Notes under the pieces: model-generated
What the model saw: the letters and a program-made list of their open reading frames with translations, nothing else
The model's database searches: none
What the model was told of the DNA's origin: nothing
Source of the DNA: an uncultured Eubacteriales bacterium
GTDB lineage: Bacteria; Bacillota; Clostridia; Monoglobales; Firm-18
Assembly: GCA_905210885.1 (NCBI GenBank)
Contig: CAJLYO010000121.1
Location: 1-5,688, forward strand
Direction: 5' to 3'
DNA: 5,688 nt
Position numbers and translations under genes: made by a program
Part shown: one piece after another, positions 5,308 to 5,688 of the stretch
Layout: the number at the start of each line of letters is the position of its first letter
Position numbering within the stretch: the first letter of the stretch is position 1

Positions 5308-5688
5308 TCAGGCCCACAGATTTTCCGGGTACTGGCCCTCTGCCGTTTTGCGGGCGATGGCTTCCACCACCAGCGGCTTATCCTCACGGTAGGTAACGCC
5401 GTACCATTTATCGGTGCTGCGCAGCACCTGAATCTTCGCCTTGCCCTCTTCGATGAGCTCTGTGACGACCAGCGGCAGGAAATACTCGCACTTGAGCGGG
5501 TTTTTGGGCAGATTCTCGGTCAGCCAGCCTGCAAAGCGCTGCTCGGCCTCATCCAGAAAGCTTTTGCCGAAGCCCCACAGGTTCATGCTCACCGGGGTAT
5601 CGCCGGGCAGGTCGGTCCAGCTCTCGCCGCCGTCCTCGGTAAAGTGCACGCCGTTCTCGTACGTTTCAATGCGGGTGCGCTCGGTCAC
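5308..5688 (-). CDS. Sugar-phosphate nucleotidyltransferase, C-terminal part (5' end outside window)
   Basis: The minus-strand frame is open to the right edge and ends in TGA at 5308-5310. It gives about 126 C-terminal residues of a protein that should be roughly 300 long. The first codon in view, GTG, is most likely an internal valine rather than a start. The segment VTERTRIE, the following TEDGGESWTDLPGDTPVSMN, then LWGFGKSFLDEAEQRF, NPLKCEYFLPLVV, STDKWYGVTYREDKPLVVEAI and a final YPENLW match my recollection of the C-terminal half of clostridial NTP-transferase-type proteins. The catalytic N-terminal nucleotide-binding half is not visible, so activity cannot be judged here. Composition is G+C-rich like the 3' part of the GGDEF gene, consistent with resident chromosome. 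It converges on the GGDEF gene across the shared terminator. The exact substrate cannot be told from this part. Confidence 0.8.
   Translation of the reverse strand: MTERTRIETYENGVHFTEDGGESWTDLPGDTPVSMNLWGFGKSFLDEAEQRFAGWLTENLPKNPLKCEYFLPLVVTELIEEGKAKIQVLRSTDKWYGVTYREDKPLVVEAIARKTAEGQYPENLWA

Noticed and set aside
4383..5387. 334-codon open frame on the minus strand opposite the GGDEF gene
   Set aside because: It is antisense to a clearly coding GGDEF domain, runs through the strong terminator and into the nucleotidyltransferase gene in another frame, and shows no recognisable domain. The G+C-rich codons of the plus strand explain its openness.
1..5688. Integrase, transposase, attachment site, tRNA, rRNA or CRISPR array
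   Set aside because: I looked for these because of the composition change but found no matching reading frame, repeat array or RNA-like sequence. Transfer is therefore argued from composition alone.

Overview
The window most likely comes from a gut-type member of the Clostridia (Oscillospiraceae/Ruminococcaceae-like Firmicutes). The evidence is strong GGAGG-type ribosome binding sites, consensus TTGACT/TATAAT promoters, A+T-rich intergenic DNA, a SLOG-family small protein, a clostridial-type DUF5131 protein and an AgrA/AgrC-like two-component pair. The last ~1.1 kb is much richer in G+C (about 60% where counted) and resembles Faecalibacterium-type chromosomal genes. The genus is an inference; no marker gene is present.

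Layout. Bases 1-257 (minus) hold the start of an XRE-family repressor-like gene. It is divergent from a plus-strand SLOG-family gene (425-901). The two consensus promoters sit nearly back to back, with a small palindrome inside the repressor's own promoter. After a short gap with its own probable promoter, three genes are joined by 4-bp ATGA overlaps: a cysteine-rich DUF5131 (phage Gp37/Gp68-like) protein (989-1876), a LytTR response regulator (1873-2601) and a multi-pass GHKL sensor kinase (2598-3869). A hairpin terminator ends this operon. An extended -10 element follows directly, then a small unrecognised gene (TTG start, 3964-4218) and a GGDEF diguanylate cyclase-like gene (4260-5198). A perfect 16-bp bidirectional terminator separates the latter from a convergent sugar-phosphate nucleotidyltransferase gene, of which only the C-terminal part (5308-5688, minus) is in the window.

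How the genes may work together. The kinase and regulator form a complete-looking AgrC/AgrA-type signalling pair, but no AgrB/AgrD-like genes are nearby. Their translational coupling to the DUF5131 gene suggests that the putative Fe-S protein is made in step with, or is connected to, the signalling pair. The most notable structural feature is inside the GGDEF gene. Its first ~80 codons have A+T-rich, ATA-using codon choice like the upstream genes. From about the GGDEF motif onward it becomes G+C-rich with almost only G/C-ending codons. This looks like a recombination junction (or an assembly join) in a conserved motif, where foreign DNA meets the resident chromosome. No integrase, transposase, tRNA, rRNA or CRISPR array was seen.
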